A stretch of DNA of 64,000 nucleotides from Pseudomonadota bacterium. Lineage in GTDB: Bacteria > Pseudomonadota > Gammaproteobacteria > Steroidobacterales > JBCBZW01. Location of the stretch: contig JBCBZW010000016.1 of assembly GCA_039815145.1 (NCBI GenBank), positions 1 through 64,000 of the forward strand, written 5' to 3'. The notes beneath the pieces were generated by a model, which ran no database searches, had not been told where the DNA came from, and was given only the letters and a program-made list of their open reading frames with translations. Position 1 is the first letter of the stretch. Every line of letters starts with the position of its first letter. Shown here piece by piece: positions 44,054 to 52,808 of the stretch. Position numbers and translations under genes: made by a program.

Positions 44054-45141
44054 GCCAGGGCCCTCAAGGCCGCCGCCGCCTGCTCCGGCATCACGTCCAC
44101 GGTGAACACCCCCGTGTGTTGCTCCACCGAGGCGAGGTACTTCAGCCTGCCGGGCGCGCGCAAAATGGGATAGAACTGGGCGGTGAAATGGTAGGTCGCC
44201 TCCTGCCCCTTGGGCGCGGCGTGCAGGGCCATCATGTACGGCGTGGGCTCGCCGAACAGGGCGTCGTAGCGAGCCGTCATGTCGCCGAGCAGTGCCGCAA
44301 AGGCATCCAGCTCCTGCTCGTTCAACTCCCAGGGGCCTGCGACCCGCCGTTGCGGCAACACCCATGTTTCATAGGGGAAGCGCGCGTAGGGCGGGCACCA
44401 GGCACTCACGCCATCCAGCGAGTACACTTCATAGGTGGCCGCGGTCTGGGCCCGCGCGGACGCGAGGTCGTAGCCTTCCGCGAAGGCACTTGCGGCGAGC
44501 TGGCTCATGCGCGGCGTCTGCGCGAAGCCGTACACCTGACCGTGGGGATGGGGCAGGGTCACGCCCACCGCATCGCCACGGTTTTCGAAGGGCAACACGA
44601 ACTCGCAGCCCGTGGCGAACAGGGCCTCGTAGCGATCGATCCACGCCGCCAGCAGCAGGCGTCGTCGCGCCTGCCCTATCGCGTGCAGATTGCCCGTGGG
44701 CTCGGTGCCGTACACCACCACTTCGCACAGGCCATGCGCGGGCACAGCGCGCACCGCGGGGCGCTCCGGCGGCATCGGCGCCTCGGGGTGAAAGCTCGTG
44801 AAACGATTCTCGAACACGGCCAGCTCGAAGGTCTCGAAGGGGATCTCCGTGACCGGTCCACCAGGGGCGGTAGGCGCGAGAGGGTTGTCCGCCGTGGAGG
44901 GCTTGAAGGTGCGGTGCTGGCGGTGCGCGGCGTACACGTTCCATTCCCCACGCAGGGGATGGAGGCGCAACTCCGCGCCGCGCGCGAGCTCTTCTGGCGG
45001 CTGCGGCGCTGGCACGCCCACGTGAGGCGCGTAGCCGTATAGATGCACGTTGCGCCCATCCACGCGGCGGTGAGTGCGTCGATGCACCGGCGCGCCACCG
45101 ATCGTCTGCGCGAGGGTGCTGCGCGTGTCTGCGTTACTCAA
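44050..45141 (-). CDS. galT: Galactose-1-phosphate uridylyltransferase
   Basis: 363 aa. The active-site triad motif HPHGQ is in TLPHPHGQVYGFAQTP; other family segments are RGEWNVYAAHRQHRTFKPS, FENRFTSFHPEAP and CEVVVYGTEPTGNL. It exchanges UMP between UDP-glucose and galactose-1-phosphate (Leloir pathway). A GalE epimerase is needed to regenerate UDP-glucose and is not in this window. It is coupled to galK by a 4-bp overlap and starts 18 nt after the glpD stop, so galactose and glycerol steps are translated from the same transcript. Confidence 0.94.
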   Translation of the reverse strand: MSNADTRSTLAQTIGGAPVHRRTHRRVDGRNVHLYGYAPHVGVPAPQPPEELARGAELRLHPLRGEWNVYAAHRQHRTFKPSTADNPLAPTAPGGPVTEIPFETFELAVFENRFTSFHPEAPMPPERPAVRAVPAHGLCEVVVYGTEPTGNLHAIGQARRRLLLAAWIDRYEALFATGCEFVLPFENRGDAVGVTLPHPHGQVYGFAQTPRMSQLAASAFAEGYDLASARAQTAATYEVYSLDGVSAWCPPYARFPYETWVLPQRRVAGPWELNEQELDAFAALLGDMTARYDALFGEPTPYMMALHAAPKGQEATYHFTAQFYPILRAPGRLKYLASVEQHTGVFTVDVMPEQAAAALRALA

Positions 45142-45159
45142 GCTTCCCTTCCTGCGGCG

Positions 45160-46656
45160 TTACGCTGCCTGCCGCTGGCGTAGCCAATGCTCCAGATGCT
45201 GCACCGCCTGTGAGTCGAGGCGAAGGCCCAACTTCGTCCGACGCCAGAGCACGTCCTCGGCGCTGCGCGCGAACTCGGTTTCGATGAGGTAGGAGACCTC
45301 GCGCTCGTACAACCCCTCGCCGAAGTGCACACCGAGATCGTCCAGGCGTGCCGCGCCACCGAGCATTTTCCCTAGGCAAGATCCGTACAGGCGAACCCAA
45401 CGCCGCAGGAGCGCCGGCGGAATCCAGGGGCGCGCCGCACGCTGCTCCTCGTAGAAGACGCCCATATCGATGGCGAGGCCCTCGCCACCGGGCAGGGGCG
45501 CCTGCTCGGTCCAGGGTTCGCGCGCGTCGGGGAACCAGGGCGCGAGCTTGGCGATGGCCTGCTCCGCCAGACGCCTATAGGTGGTGATCTTGCCACCGAA
45601 AATCGACAGTAGCGGCGCCTCGGCGCCCTTGCCCTGCAGATCGAACACGTACTCACGGGTGACCTCGGAATCGCTCTCGGCGTTGTCGTCGTACAAGGGC
45701 CTAACGCCCGAGTAGCTCCACACCACGTCGTCCGCTGACAGGGGTTTGGCGAAGTACTCACTGGCGGCGCGACAGATGTAGTCGACCTCCTCGGGTGCGA
45801 TCGCGATGTGGTTGCGCTCGCCCTCGTAGGTGAGGTCCGTCGTGCCCACCAGGGTGAACGTCTCCTCGTAGGGAATGGCGAACACCACCCGGCCGTCGCC
45901 GTTTTGGAAAATGTAGCAGTGATCGCCGTCGAAGAGCTTGGGCACCACCACGTGACTGCCCTTCACCAGACGCACCGCATGGCGTTGCGCTGTCGGCGCC
46001 GACAGGGCGAGCACGTCTGCCACCCACGGGCCGGCGGCGTTGACCACAGCACGCGCCCGCACCTGGAAGGTGGCGCCGTTTTCCTGCTTGAGCGTGGCCA
46101 GCCAGCCATCGCCCTCGCGCGCGAGGCCAACGCAGGCCGTGCGCGTGCGCACGTCGGCGCCGAGTTCGGCGGCGGCCTGGGCATTGAGCACGACCAGGCG
46201 GGCATCGTCGACCCAGCAGTCCGAGTACTCGAAACCGAAGGTGAACTCGGGCTTGAGCACGCCCCCATAGGGCGCGGCCGTCAGATCGACCCGACCCGTG
46301 CCCGGCAGCTCGCGACGGCCACCGAGGTGATCGTAGAGAAACAGGCCCAAGCGCAGCAGCCAGGCAGGGCGCATGCTCTTCTCATGCGGCAGCACGAAGC
46401 GCAGGGGCCAGATGATGTGGGGCGCGCTCGCAAGCAACACTTCGCGCTCGCGCAGGGCTTCGCGCACCAGGCGGAACTCGTACTGCTCCAGGTAGCGAAG
46501 GCCGCCGTGGATGAGCTTGGTGCTGGCCGAGGAGGTGTGATTGGCGAGGTCGTCCTTCTCACATAACAGGACGCCTAGGCCACGCCCGGCCGCGTCGCGG
46601 GCGATGCCCGCGCCGTTGATGCCGCCGCCGATCACCAGCAGGTCTGTAGTGTGCAT
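45160..46656 (-). CDS. glpD: Aerobic glycerol-3-phosphate dehydrogenase
   Basis: 498 aa from the ATG at 46656 (MHTTDLLVIGGGINGAGIARDAAGRG). The dinucleotide-binding GGGINGAG motif, LCEKDDLANHTSSASTKLIHGGLRYLEQYEF and VWSYSGVRPLYDD are characteristic of GlpD. It oxidises glycerol-3-phosphate to dihydroxyacetone phosphate at the inner membrane, passing electrons to quinone. The C-terminal DAO-C domain includes GEGLYEREVSYLIETEFARSAEDVLWRRTKLGLRL. It lies between the alpha-galactosidase gene and galT, which puts glycerol breakdown inside the galactoside operon rather than in a glp regulon. Confidence 0.95.
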   Translation of the reverse strand: MHTTDLLVIGGGINGAGIARDAAGRGLGVLLCEKDDLANHTSSASTKLIHGGLRYLEQYEFRLVREALREREVLLASAPHIIWPLRFVLPHEKSMRPAWLLRLGLFLYDHLGGRRELPGTGRVDLTAAPYGGVLKPEFTFGFEYSDCWVDDARLVVLNAQAAAELGADVRTRTACVGLAREGDGWLATLKQENGATFQVRARAVVNAAGPWVADVLALSAPTAQRHAVRLVKGSHVVVPKLFDGDHCYIFQNGDGRVVFAIPYEETFTLVGTTDLTYEGERNHIAIAPEEVDYICRAASEYFAKPLSADDVVWSYSGVRPLYDDNAESDSEVTREYVFDLQGKGAEAPLLSIFGGKITTYRRLAEQAIAKLAPWFPDAREPWTEQAPLPGGEGLAIDMGVFYEEQRAARPWIPPALLRRWVRLYGSCLGKMLGGAARLDDLGVHFGEGLYEREVSYLIETEFARSAEDVLWRRTKLGLRLDSQAVQHLEHWLRQRQAA

Positions 46657-46688
46657 CCCCTCGTCAACCCTCTCGAGTCGCTGTAGAA

Positions 46689-46708
46689 GCAAGCAGGCTA
46701 GCGCTTGC
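46689..46708. promoter_or_regulatory. Inverted repeat upstream of glpD
   Basis: GCAAGC, eight bases, GCTTGC, in the 125-bp gap between the alpha-galactosidase stop and glpD, centred ~42 bp upstream of the glpD start. It could be an operator or a weak attenuating hairpin inside the operon. No U-tract follows on the minus strand. Confidence 0.35.
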
Positions 46709-46781
46709 AGCGGACAATCCAATTAGCCCTTTGGCACAGACTTGTGCTTTCTGGGCCAAGGCACCAGGGCGTAGGTCGCGC

Positions 46782-48965
46782 TCAGCCGCCCTCGGCTTCG
46801 AAGTGATACACAAGACAGGTATCCGGGTGCATCAGTGGCAATTGCACGCCGTGCACCAGCAGCGACTCGCCGGAGAACACGGCGCCCTCCTCGAGCAGCC
46901 TGGCCGCATCCACGATGGAGGGGGACGTCACCGACACGTTAGCCGTCGGCCAGACCACGCGCATGCGGTAGCGACGGGCGGGATCGAGGCCGGCGAAGCG
47001 GAAGCGCCCGGGCAGCGTGGTGCTGTGCCCGTCGGTCTTGGCGCAAGAGAACAGGGCCGCCGATTTGTCGCGGGCGACCACGCCGATCACGTTGAGGTAG
47101 TCGGATGAATCCAGGCGGGCGAAATCCCCCTCGTGGATCAACTGACGGTGCTGCTTGTAGAGGGCCACGGCCTTGCGCAGGGTCTCGAGGTCTTCCTCGC
47201 TCTCCTGGTCCGGATCGAGCTCGATGCCCATGTGGCCGAAGAGCGCCGTGCCTGCGCGGTACTCCATGCTGTAGACGCGGCGGGTGATGTGACAGGTACG
47301 GGGCCCCACGTGGGTGCCGATCACGCTGGTCGGGAAGAAGTAGCTGGCGCCGCGCTGGATCTGCTGGCGATCGCCAGCGTCGTTGCTGTCCGACGGCCAG
47401 AGGCGATCGGCGCAACGCAGTACCCCGTAGTCGGCTCGCCCACCGCCCGAGGAGCAACTCTCGATCTCCAGCGACGGATGCGCGGCGCGCAACTTGGCGA
47501 TGAGCGAATACACCGCGTGGGTCTGGCGGTGGATCGCCCCGCGCCCGGCGCTGCCCGGGTGATGGATGTCCCGGTTCATGTCCCACTTCACGTAGGACAC
47601 GCCGTACTCCTGCACCACGCGGGAGATGCAGCCGAAGAGGTAGTCGAAGACCGCCGGTTTGGTGAGGTCCAGGGTGTACTGGTCGCGGAACGGCACTTGC
47701 TCCACCCCGTTGGCCTCCAGGATCCAGTCCGGATGGGCACGGTAAAGATCGCTGTCCGGATTGACCATCTCGGGCTCGAACCAGATGCCGAACTCCATGC
47801 CGAGCTCGCGCACGCGCTTGACCAGCGGTCCTAGGCCATCCGGATACACCTCGCGCGAGACCCACCAGTCACCGAGGCCCGAGCGCTCGTCGCGACGGCC
47901 GCCGAACCAGCCGTCGTCCAGCACGAAGCGTTCCGCGCCGAGACTCGCGGCCCGCGCCGCCAGGCTCAGCAGGCGCGCCGGCGAGTGATCGAAGTAGATC
48001 GCCTCCCAGGTATTGAAGTGCACCGGCCGGGGCTTGCGACGCGCGCGACCGTCCATCACCTGGTGCACCAGGTGACGGTGGAAGCGTTGGGACAGGGCGT
48101 TCAGGCCATCGTGGCTCCAGGCGGCGTAGACCGGCGGCGTCTCGTACTCCTCGCCCTGACGCAACTCCATCTCACCGGGGTAGAACAGCTCCCCCATCTG
48201 CGCGAAGGCCCGACCGTCGCCGTGGCGATCGACGCGCACCCGGTTGTTGCCGCTCCAGCCCAGGTGGAACCCCGCCGCGGGACCCGCCTTCTCGCTGGTG
48301 AACTCAGCCATGGCAATCAGGCCCGGGAAGTTGTCGTGGCTGGTGCGCCCGCTGCGATTCTCGCGTACGTAGCTGCCGCGGAAGGCCGCCACCTCCTGGC
48401 TCTGAAACTCCTGCGCCCAGCGCCCGGTGAAGGCGAGCAGGCGGATGAGTCGCCGATCGAGGGGCATGCAGATGGAGGCGCACCAATCGATCGTGAGCGG
48501 CTTCTCGCCGCGGTTGATGATGCGCGTGCTTGCGCTCAGTACGTGGCTCTCGGGATCGAGACTCAAGGAGTAGACGGCGCCGAGCTGCGTGTTGGCGTCT
48601 TCGCAGTAGATCTGCGCTTCATGGGGCGTGGGCTGAATCACGCGCACGATGCGCAGGATCGCTGCCCAGTCCTCGCTGGCCCGATGGGCCACGAAACCGG
48701 CCGGTCCGGAGAGGCCGGTGCCGAGCTCGTTGGACAGGGAGGACTGCACATCGACGGCAGGTCCGCCCACGGTCCATTGGCGCACGGACAGGAGCGCCAG
48801 CTCCTCGGGCGTGCTGTGCTGAAGGGCCTGGCCCCAGTAGACGATGTAGGGCCGCCCGCCGGGGCTGGTGTCCAGGATCAGCTCCACGGCGTCACTGCGC
48901 AAGCGCGTGAAGCGATCGCCCGCAGCATCTTCCACGGGCGCGGGCGCTGCCCGATGCAAGGTCAT
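46782..48965 (-). CDS. GH36 alpha-galactosidase, cytoplasmic
   Basis: 727 aa from the ATG at 48965, which has TGAGG five bases upstream; an ATG at 49007 would add 14 residues but has no good ribosome-binding site. The N-terminal beta-supersandwich is followed by a TIM barrel containing FNTWEAIYFDH, VLDDGWFGGRRDE, FGIWFEPEMVNPDSDLY, YVKWDMNRDIH (nucleophile about Asp462) and LWPSDSNDAG (acid/base about Asp526). These are GH36 hallmarks. There is no signal peptide, so the substrate must be imported whole. It releases alpha-linked galactose; with glycerol genes in the same operon, floridoside-type galactosylglycerol is the best candidate, while melibiose or raffinose would not explain glpK and glpD. 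Confidence 0.92.
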   Translation of the reverse strand: MTLHRAAPAPVEDAAGDRFTRLRSDAVELILDTSPGGRPYIVYWGQALQHSTPEELALLSVRQWTVGGPAVDVQSSLSNELGTGLSGPAGFVAHRASEDWAAILRIVRVIQPTPHEAQIYCEDANTQLGAVYSLSLDPESHVLSASTRIINRGEKPLTIDWCASICMPLDRRLIRLLAFTGRWAQEFQSQEVAAFRGSYVRENRSGRTSHDNFPGLIAMAEFTSEKAGPAAGFHLGWSGNNRVRVDRHGDGRAFAQMGELFYPGEMELRQGEEYETPPVYAAWSHDGLNALSQRFHRHLVHQVMDGRARRKPRPVHFNTWEAIYFDHSPARLLSLAARAASLGAERFVLDDGWFGGRRDERSGLGDWWVSREVYPDGLGPLVKRVRELGMEFGIWFEPEMVNPDSDLYRAHPDWILEANGVEQVPFRDQYTLDLTKPAVFDYLFGCISRVVQEYGVSYVKWDMNRDIHHPGSAGRGAIHRQTHAVYSLIAKLRAAHPSLEIESCSSGGGRADYGVLRCADRLWPSDSNDAGDRQQIQRGASYFFPTSVIGTHVGPRTCHITRRVYSMEYRAGTALFGHMGIELDPDQESEEDLETLRKAVALYKQHRQLIHEGDFARLDSSDYLNVIGVVARDKSAALFSCAKTDGHSTTLPGRFRFAGLDPARRYRMRVVWPTANVSVTSPSIVDAARLLEEGAVFSGESLLVHGVQLPLMHPDTCLVYHFEAEGG

Positions 48966-49138
48966 ATCGGCCTCACCAGGGCTCGGTGTCGAGCATTCTT
49001 CCGCCATGCGTTTCTATTCTTGACCAGCGCCAGGTTACCGCCGCGAGCTTGGCCGGCCCAGACGCAGTAATCCAATGTCTTATCCACCAGCATCATCGCT
49101 GGGATCGGCGAGGGGAAGGTTGGATTTGGACGGAAGAT

Positions 49139-49996
49139 GTGTTTTTTGGTGTGCTTCGTGAGGATGGGAGGGCCTCACCCTTGGAAGAGAGCACTTTTTT
49201 CAAACGCAGCATCGCCGTGTCGCCCCTCGGCGGCATCCGCATCGCCTGCTTCGTCAAGCAGGGGGCCGGCGTGCTCACGCCCAAACGCACCCTGCCCCAC
49301 TTCACCTTGGTGTACGTGGTGCGCGGTCGCGGCGCCTACCGCGACGCCCTCGGCAACCGCGCCGAGGTGGAGGCGGGCAACGCGATCGTGGTGCTGCCGG
49401 GCCTCGAACACTGGTACGGCCCGCCGCGCGGGGAGACCTGGGATGAGCTCTACCTCGTCTTCGAGGGCCCCGCCTTCGATCTATGGCTCGAGCAGGGCTG
49501 CTTCGATCGCTCCCGACCGGTGATCCACCTCGCGCCGACCGACTACTGGCTGGGACGCATCAAGCAAGCGATCGGCGAGGCCCATGGCGACGATGCCGAT
49601 GAGATGATGCGCGAGGCCATTCGCCTGCAGGAGTTACTGGCGGAGATCCAGCGCGCCACCCGTGAGGATGCCGAGGGTCGGCTCATGTGGCTGGCCGAAG
49701 CGAAGCGCAACATCGAGGAGTACTCGGACCCCAAGGTGGCCGCGGCCGCGATGAACGTGCACTACGAGGTGTTCCGCAAAAAGTTCAAGAAGCTCTCAGG
49801 CCTCTCCCCCGGGCGCTATCGCACGGCCATGCTGATGGAGTCCGCGTGTCGCATGCTGTCCGATCGCAGCAAGACCTTGAGCCATATCGCGGCGGAACTC
49901 GGCTTCTGCGACGAGTACCACTTCAGCAAGCAATTCAGCAAAACGATCGGCTGGTCCCCACGGGAGTACCGGGCCCGCATCTCCCTGCGCAACTGA
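49139..49996 (+). CDS. AraC-family transcription regulator, divergent from the galactoside operon
   Basis: About 285 aa from a GTG at 49139 with GGA seven bases upstream. The frame is open to 48986, but a start there would leave no promoter room before the alpha-galactosidase gene, so the true start is uncertain. The N-terminal half is a cupin-type sensor (FTLVYVVRGRGAYRDALGN, VVLPGLEHWYGPPRGE). The C-terminus holds two helix-turn-helix units: DPKVAAAAMNVHYEVFRKKFKKLSGLSPGRYRTAMLME and LSHIAAELGFCDEYHFSKQFSKTIGWSPREYRA. AraC proteins of this sort usually bind a sugar and activate the divergent operon, so it is the likely inducer-sensor for the galactoside. Confidence 0.88.
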   Translation: MFFGVLREDGRASPLEESTFFKRSIAVSPLGGIRIACFVKQGAGVLTPKRTLPHFTLVYVVRGRGAYRDALGNRAEVEAGNAIVVLPGLEHWYGPPRGETWDELYLVFEGPAFDLWLEQGCFDRSRPVIHLAPTDYWLGRIKQAIGEAHGDDADEMMREAIRLQELLAEIQRATREDAEGRLMWLAEAKRNIEEYSDPKVAAAAMNVHYEVFRKKFKKLSGLSPGRYRTAMLMESACRMLSDRSKTLSHIAAELGFCDEYHFSKQFSKTIGWSPREYRARISLRN

Positions 49997-50019
49997 GCCC
50001 CGACCACCGACGGTGCCGA

Positions 50020-50538
50020 TCAGACATGGCGCTCCCGCCAGGCGTACAGGGCGCCCGGCAGAGCCAACGCGGCGAAGAACATCACGAAGGCCAGCTCGTG
50101 GAGTTGATCGGCGGTGATCGGCGCGAAGACGCCCTGCTTTGCAAGCAGCGCATTACCGATATAGACCATTAGGTACGCACTCATCAGTACCATGGTGCCG
50201 ATAAAGGCCTCACGATAGGTCACGCCGCGCACCGCGCGCATGCGTTCGTCCACCACCTCCTCCGGCAGGTCGACCGCGGAGCGGACCGCCAAGCGCAGCA
50301 GCCAGAGGGTCGCCATATAGGCGATCAGCGAGACCAGGGTCAGCACCGCAAACCCGCCGAACACGCCGATACCGTAGAGCACGAGCGTCGTGTAGCAGAC
50401 CACCACCAGGGCGCGGCGGCGAGGCAGGCTGCGCAACCAGTCGAAACGCGTGTCGGCGAACTCGCGCTCGGCCATCTGTTCCACCCGCTGCAGCATCTCT
50501 CGGCGCAGTTCCTGCGCCGTGGGTTGTTGTTTAGTCAT
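50020..50538 (-). CDS. Four-helix inner-membrane protein paired with an XRE regulator
   Basis: 172 aa with four hydrophobic segments: about residues 45-63 (LVVVCYTTLVLYGIGVFGG), 65-84, 112-130 (FIGTMVLMSAYLMVYIGN) and 148-165. The N-terminus is charged and helical. I do not recognise a family with known function. The gene overlaps the upstream XRE regulator by 8 bp, an arrangement seen for many regulator/membrane-protein pairs of unknown role in Proteobacteria and Firmicutes. The membrane protein may respond to, or modulate, the regulator's signal. Nothing suggests a toxin. Confidence 0.75.
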   Translation of the reverse strand: MTKQQPTAQELRREMLQRVEQMAEREFADTRFDWLRSLPRRRALVVVCYTTLVLYGIGVFGGFAVLTLVSLIAYMATLWLLRLAVRSAVDLPEEVVDERMRAVRGVTYREAFIGTMVLMSAYLMVYIGNALLAKQGVFAPITADQLHELAFVMFFAALALPGALYAWRERHV

Positions 50539-50812
50539 GAGTTGCCTTCCTGTTCGACGAATAGAGCTGCTCGCTCATCGGGGCGAGGGGCTCTAAGGAG
50601 AAGATCGCCTCCACCGGCAGGGAGAACAGCGCCGCAATGCGCAGGGCCAGCACCAGGCTGGGCTTGTACTCGCCACGCTCGAGGTAACCGATCGTCTGGT
50701 AGTGGACGCCCACCGCATCCGCCACCTGCTGCCGGCTGAGTCCACGCTCGGCGCGCAACGCAGGGAGGCGGTTGTACACCGGCGGTTCATCACTCTTTCG
50801 TGTTCTTGCCAT
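50531..50812 (-). CDS. XRE-family (Cro/CI-type) helix-turn-helix regulator
   Basis: 93 aa. A single HTH domain covers residues ~15-70: LPALRAERGLSRQQVADAVGVHYQTIGYLERGEYKPSLVLALRIAALF. The segment YLERGEYKPSLVLALRIA is typical of the small YozG/HTH_3 regulators. The C-terminal tail (SLEPLAPMSEQLYSSN) has no visible sensor domain. A consensus -35 and a -10-like hexamer with a near-palindromic operator between them end right at the ATG, suggesting a leaderless transcript under self-repression. It overlaps the membrane-protein gene downstream by 8 bp, so the two are co-expressed. Confidence 0.88.
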   Translation of the reverse strand: MARTRKSDEPPVYNRLPALRAERGLSRQQVADAVGVHYQTIGYLERGEYKPSLVLALRIAALFSLPVEAIFSLEPLAPMSEQLYSSNRKATHD

Positions 50813-50818
50813 GCATTA

Positions 50819-50848
50819 TTTGTACTATTAGTGCTATTTTCTTGTCAA
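50819..50848 (-). promoter_or_regulatory. Promoter with embedded operator for the XRE regulator; predicts a leaderless mRNA
   Basis: On the minus strand TTGACA (50848-50843, exact consensus) and TACAAA (50824-50819) are 18 bp apart. The spacer and -10 hold the imperfect palindrome GCACTA-A-TAGTAC (50834-50822, one mismatch between halves). The expected start of transcription, about 7 bp past the -10, coincides with the A of the ATG at 50812, so the mRNA would have little or no leader. The region is AT-rich in an otherwise GC-rich window. Confidence 0.65.
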
Positions 50849-51035
50849 TTAATTTTGAACTTAATCTGAATTACCTGCGGACGGAAGTTGAAGAGCGTGG
50901 CGGCGAGCGTCAGGCGATTGCCGCACTGAGACCTAGCACTGGGGACGGAGACTGGAACGGGTGAACCCGACCTCGGTAAGGCCCCCCCCACGGTGTTTAG
51001 CCTAGAGCTGACCGGGGTGGATTTGTCATCGAACG

Positions 51036-52781
51036 ATGCTGCTATCGAAGACTTCCTTACGCACGTGGCTGATCACCGCCATGTGTATGGTGGCGGTGAT
51101 CCCAGCGATCACCCTCTCCTACCTCCTCGCCGACCGCGGGGCGGAACAACGAGCCGAACGATCATCGGAGCGAATGGTGAGGCTCGGGTCGTTCCTCGGC
51201 CGCTCCGTGGATACCTTCATCGCGGAGCATCGACTGGCGATCACGCAGCTGGCGCACAGCGTGGCCCGCGCCGTCGAAACCGGTGACGACGACCGCCTGC
51301 GGGACCTGCTCGTTTTCCACCGCACCTACGCGGACTTCAACACCACGCTCACGACGGACCCGCAGGCCAACATCCTGGCCTCTACGATCCGCGACGCTGG
51401 CACGCCCGTGGAATGGAAGATCACGGCAGCAGACAACGTCAGCGACCGGAACTACTTCCAAGTGGCCAGGGCGACGGGGCAGTCCTTCGTGTCCGAGGTG
51501 TTTCTGGGCCGTGGCACCGACGTGCAAGCATTGATCGTGGCGGTGAGTGCGCCGATCCTGCTCAGCGATGGGCGATTCGGCGGCATCGTCGAGGGATCAC
51601 TCATCCTCGATGAGTTCGAAGGCCTCTTCGCCGCCGAAGAGCTTCCCCCGGGCCTGGAAGCGATGCTGGTCGATCAGCGCAACCGGATGATTCACCAATC
51701 GTCGGGACTGCGCTTCGGCCCGCTCACGGAGATCTCCGACGGCAGCTGGGCCGTGAACGATGTGCACGGCCTGGAGAGGCCCGGCGGCTACATCACCGCC
51801 GCCGCACCGGCCGGCAACGGCTGGCGCGTGCTCATGCGCCTGCCGCGCGATCGCATCGCCAGCCAGCGCTGGGGTGAGTTCCGCTACGCCCTGCTATGGG
51901 CGGGGCTAGCGTTGTTGCTGACCATCGCCGTCGCGATCGGTCTTGCGGCGTTCATCTCCCACCCCCTGGCCTGGCTAGACGACGAGGTATCGGGTCTGGA
52001 TCCGCAGCGCGGAGACGACGTGCCCGATCCCCCACGCGTCGCCCCACCCGAAATCCGGCGCATCGCCCTGCACCTGAAGGAAGTCACCACCCGCCTGCGC
52101 GGCTCCTACACGGCCCTGCGAGAAGCCGTGGAACGGGGCGAGACGCTGCAGCTGCAACTCGCGGACACGGTTCGCGAGCGCGAGACACAGATCGCTGAGC
52201 GCACGGCGGACCTCGTCGCGGCCAACACGCGCCTGGAGGCCCTGAGCCGCCAGGACGGTCTGACCGGCGTGCTCAATCGACGGGCGATGGATGAGGGACT
52301 CGCACAAGCCACGGCCGTCGCCAGCCGGGAGCGGACGCCTCTCTCCGTGCTGCTGATCGATGTGGACTACTTCAAGCGCTACAACGATCACTACGGTCAC
52401 CTGGACGGAGATGATGCCCTGCGCCGCATCGCCGCCATCCTCAAGGAAAGCTGCGCCCGGCCTCTGGACATCGTCGCCCGCTACGGGGGTGAGGAGTTCG
52501 CGGTGATCCTGCCGCAGACGCCCTACGACGGGGCGGCCCAGGTGGCCGAACGAATCCGCGCCGCCCTCGCGCGCCAACGCATGCCTCACGAGGAGTCACC
52601 GCTGGGGACCGTCACCGTGAGCATCGGCTACGCCACGGCAGATCAGTGCACCCCCAACTCCGGCGAACGACTGCTCGAATCGGCGGACAACGCCCTGTAC
52701 CTCGCCAAGCGCCAAGGCCGTGACCGCGCCACGGGTGCACCGAGCGTGAAGCACCTACGCTCCGTCGGGGGTGCGAGCTAA
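51036..52781 (+). CDS. Diguanylate cyclase with periplasmic Cache-type sensor
   Basis: 581 aa. One transmembrane helix near residues 10-30, a periplasmic sensor of ~250 residues (Cache-like: RNYFQVARATGQSFVSEVFLGRG, VAVSAPILLSDGRFGGIVEGSL), a second helix (~288-310), a HAMP-like and coiled-coil linker (~330-410), then the GGDEF domain. The catalytic motif reads GGEEF (about residues 484-488) in an intact active site (LIDVDYFKRYNDHYGHLDGDDALR). The inhibitory site RxxD is present as RPLD exactly five residues before it, so product inhibition is expected. It converges on a dual GGDEF-EAL gene. The ligand is unknown; Cache domains often bind small organic acids or amino acids. Confidence 0.92.
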   Translation: MLLSKTSLRTWLITAMCMVAVIPAITLSYLLADRGAEQRAERSSERMVRLGSFLGRSVDTFIAEHRLAITQLAHSVARAVETGDDDRLRDLLVFHRTYADFNTTLTTDPQANILASTIRDAGTPVEWKITAADNVSDRNYFQVARATGQSFVSEVFLGRGTDVQALIVAVSAPILLSDGRFGGIVEGSLILDEFEGLFAAEELPPGLEAMLVDQRNRMIHQSSGLRFGPLTEISDGSWAVNDVHGLERPGGYITAAAPAGNGWRVLMRLPRDRIASQRWGEFRYALLWAGLALLLTIAVAIGLAAFISHPLAWLDDEVSGLDPQRGDDVPDPPRVAPPEIRRIALHLKEVTTRLRGSYTALREAVERGETLQLQLADTVRERETQIAERTADLVAANTRLEALSRQDGLTGVLNRRAMDEGLAQATAVASRERTPLSVLLIDVDYFKRYNDHYGHLDGDDALRRIAAILKESCARPLDIVARYGGEEFAVILPQTPYDGAAQVAERIRAALARQRMPHEESPLGTVTVSIGYATADQCTPNSGERLLESADNALYLAKRQGRDRATGAPSVKHLRSVGGAS

Positions 52782-52808
52782 GGGAATCGCTCGCTCAGAG
52801 GGACTACG

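Noticed and set aside
48966-49007. Longer start for the alpha-galactosidase
   Set aside because: No ribosome-binding site at 49007, whereas TGAGG lies five bases before the ATG at 48965; the longer form is still possible.
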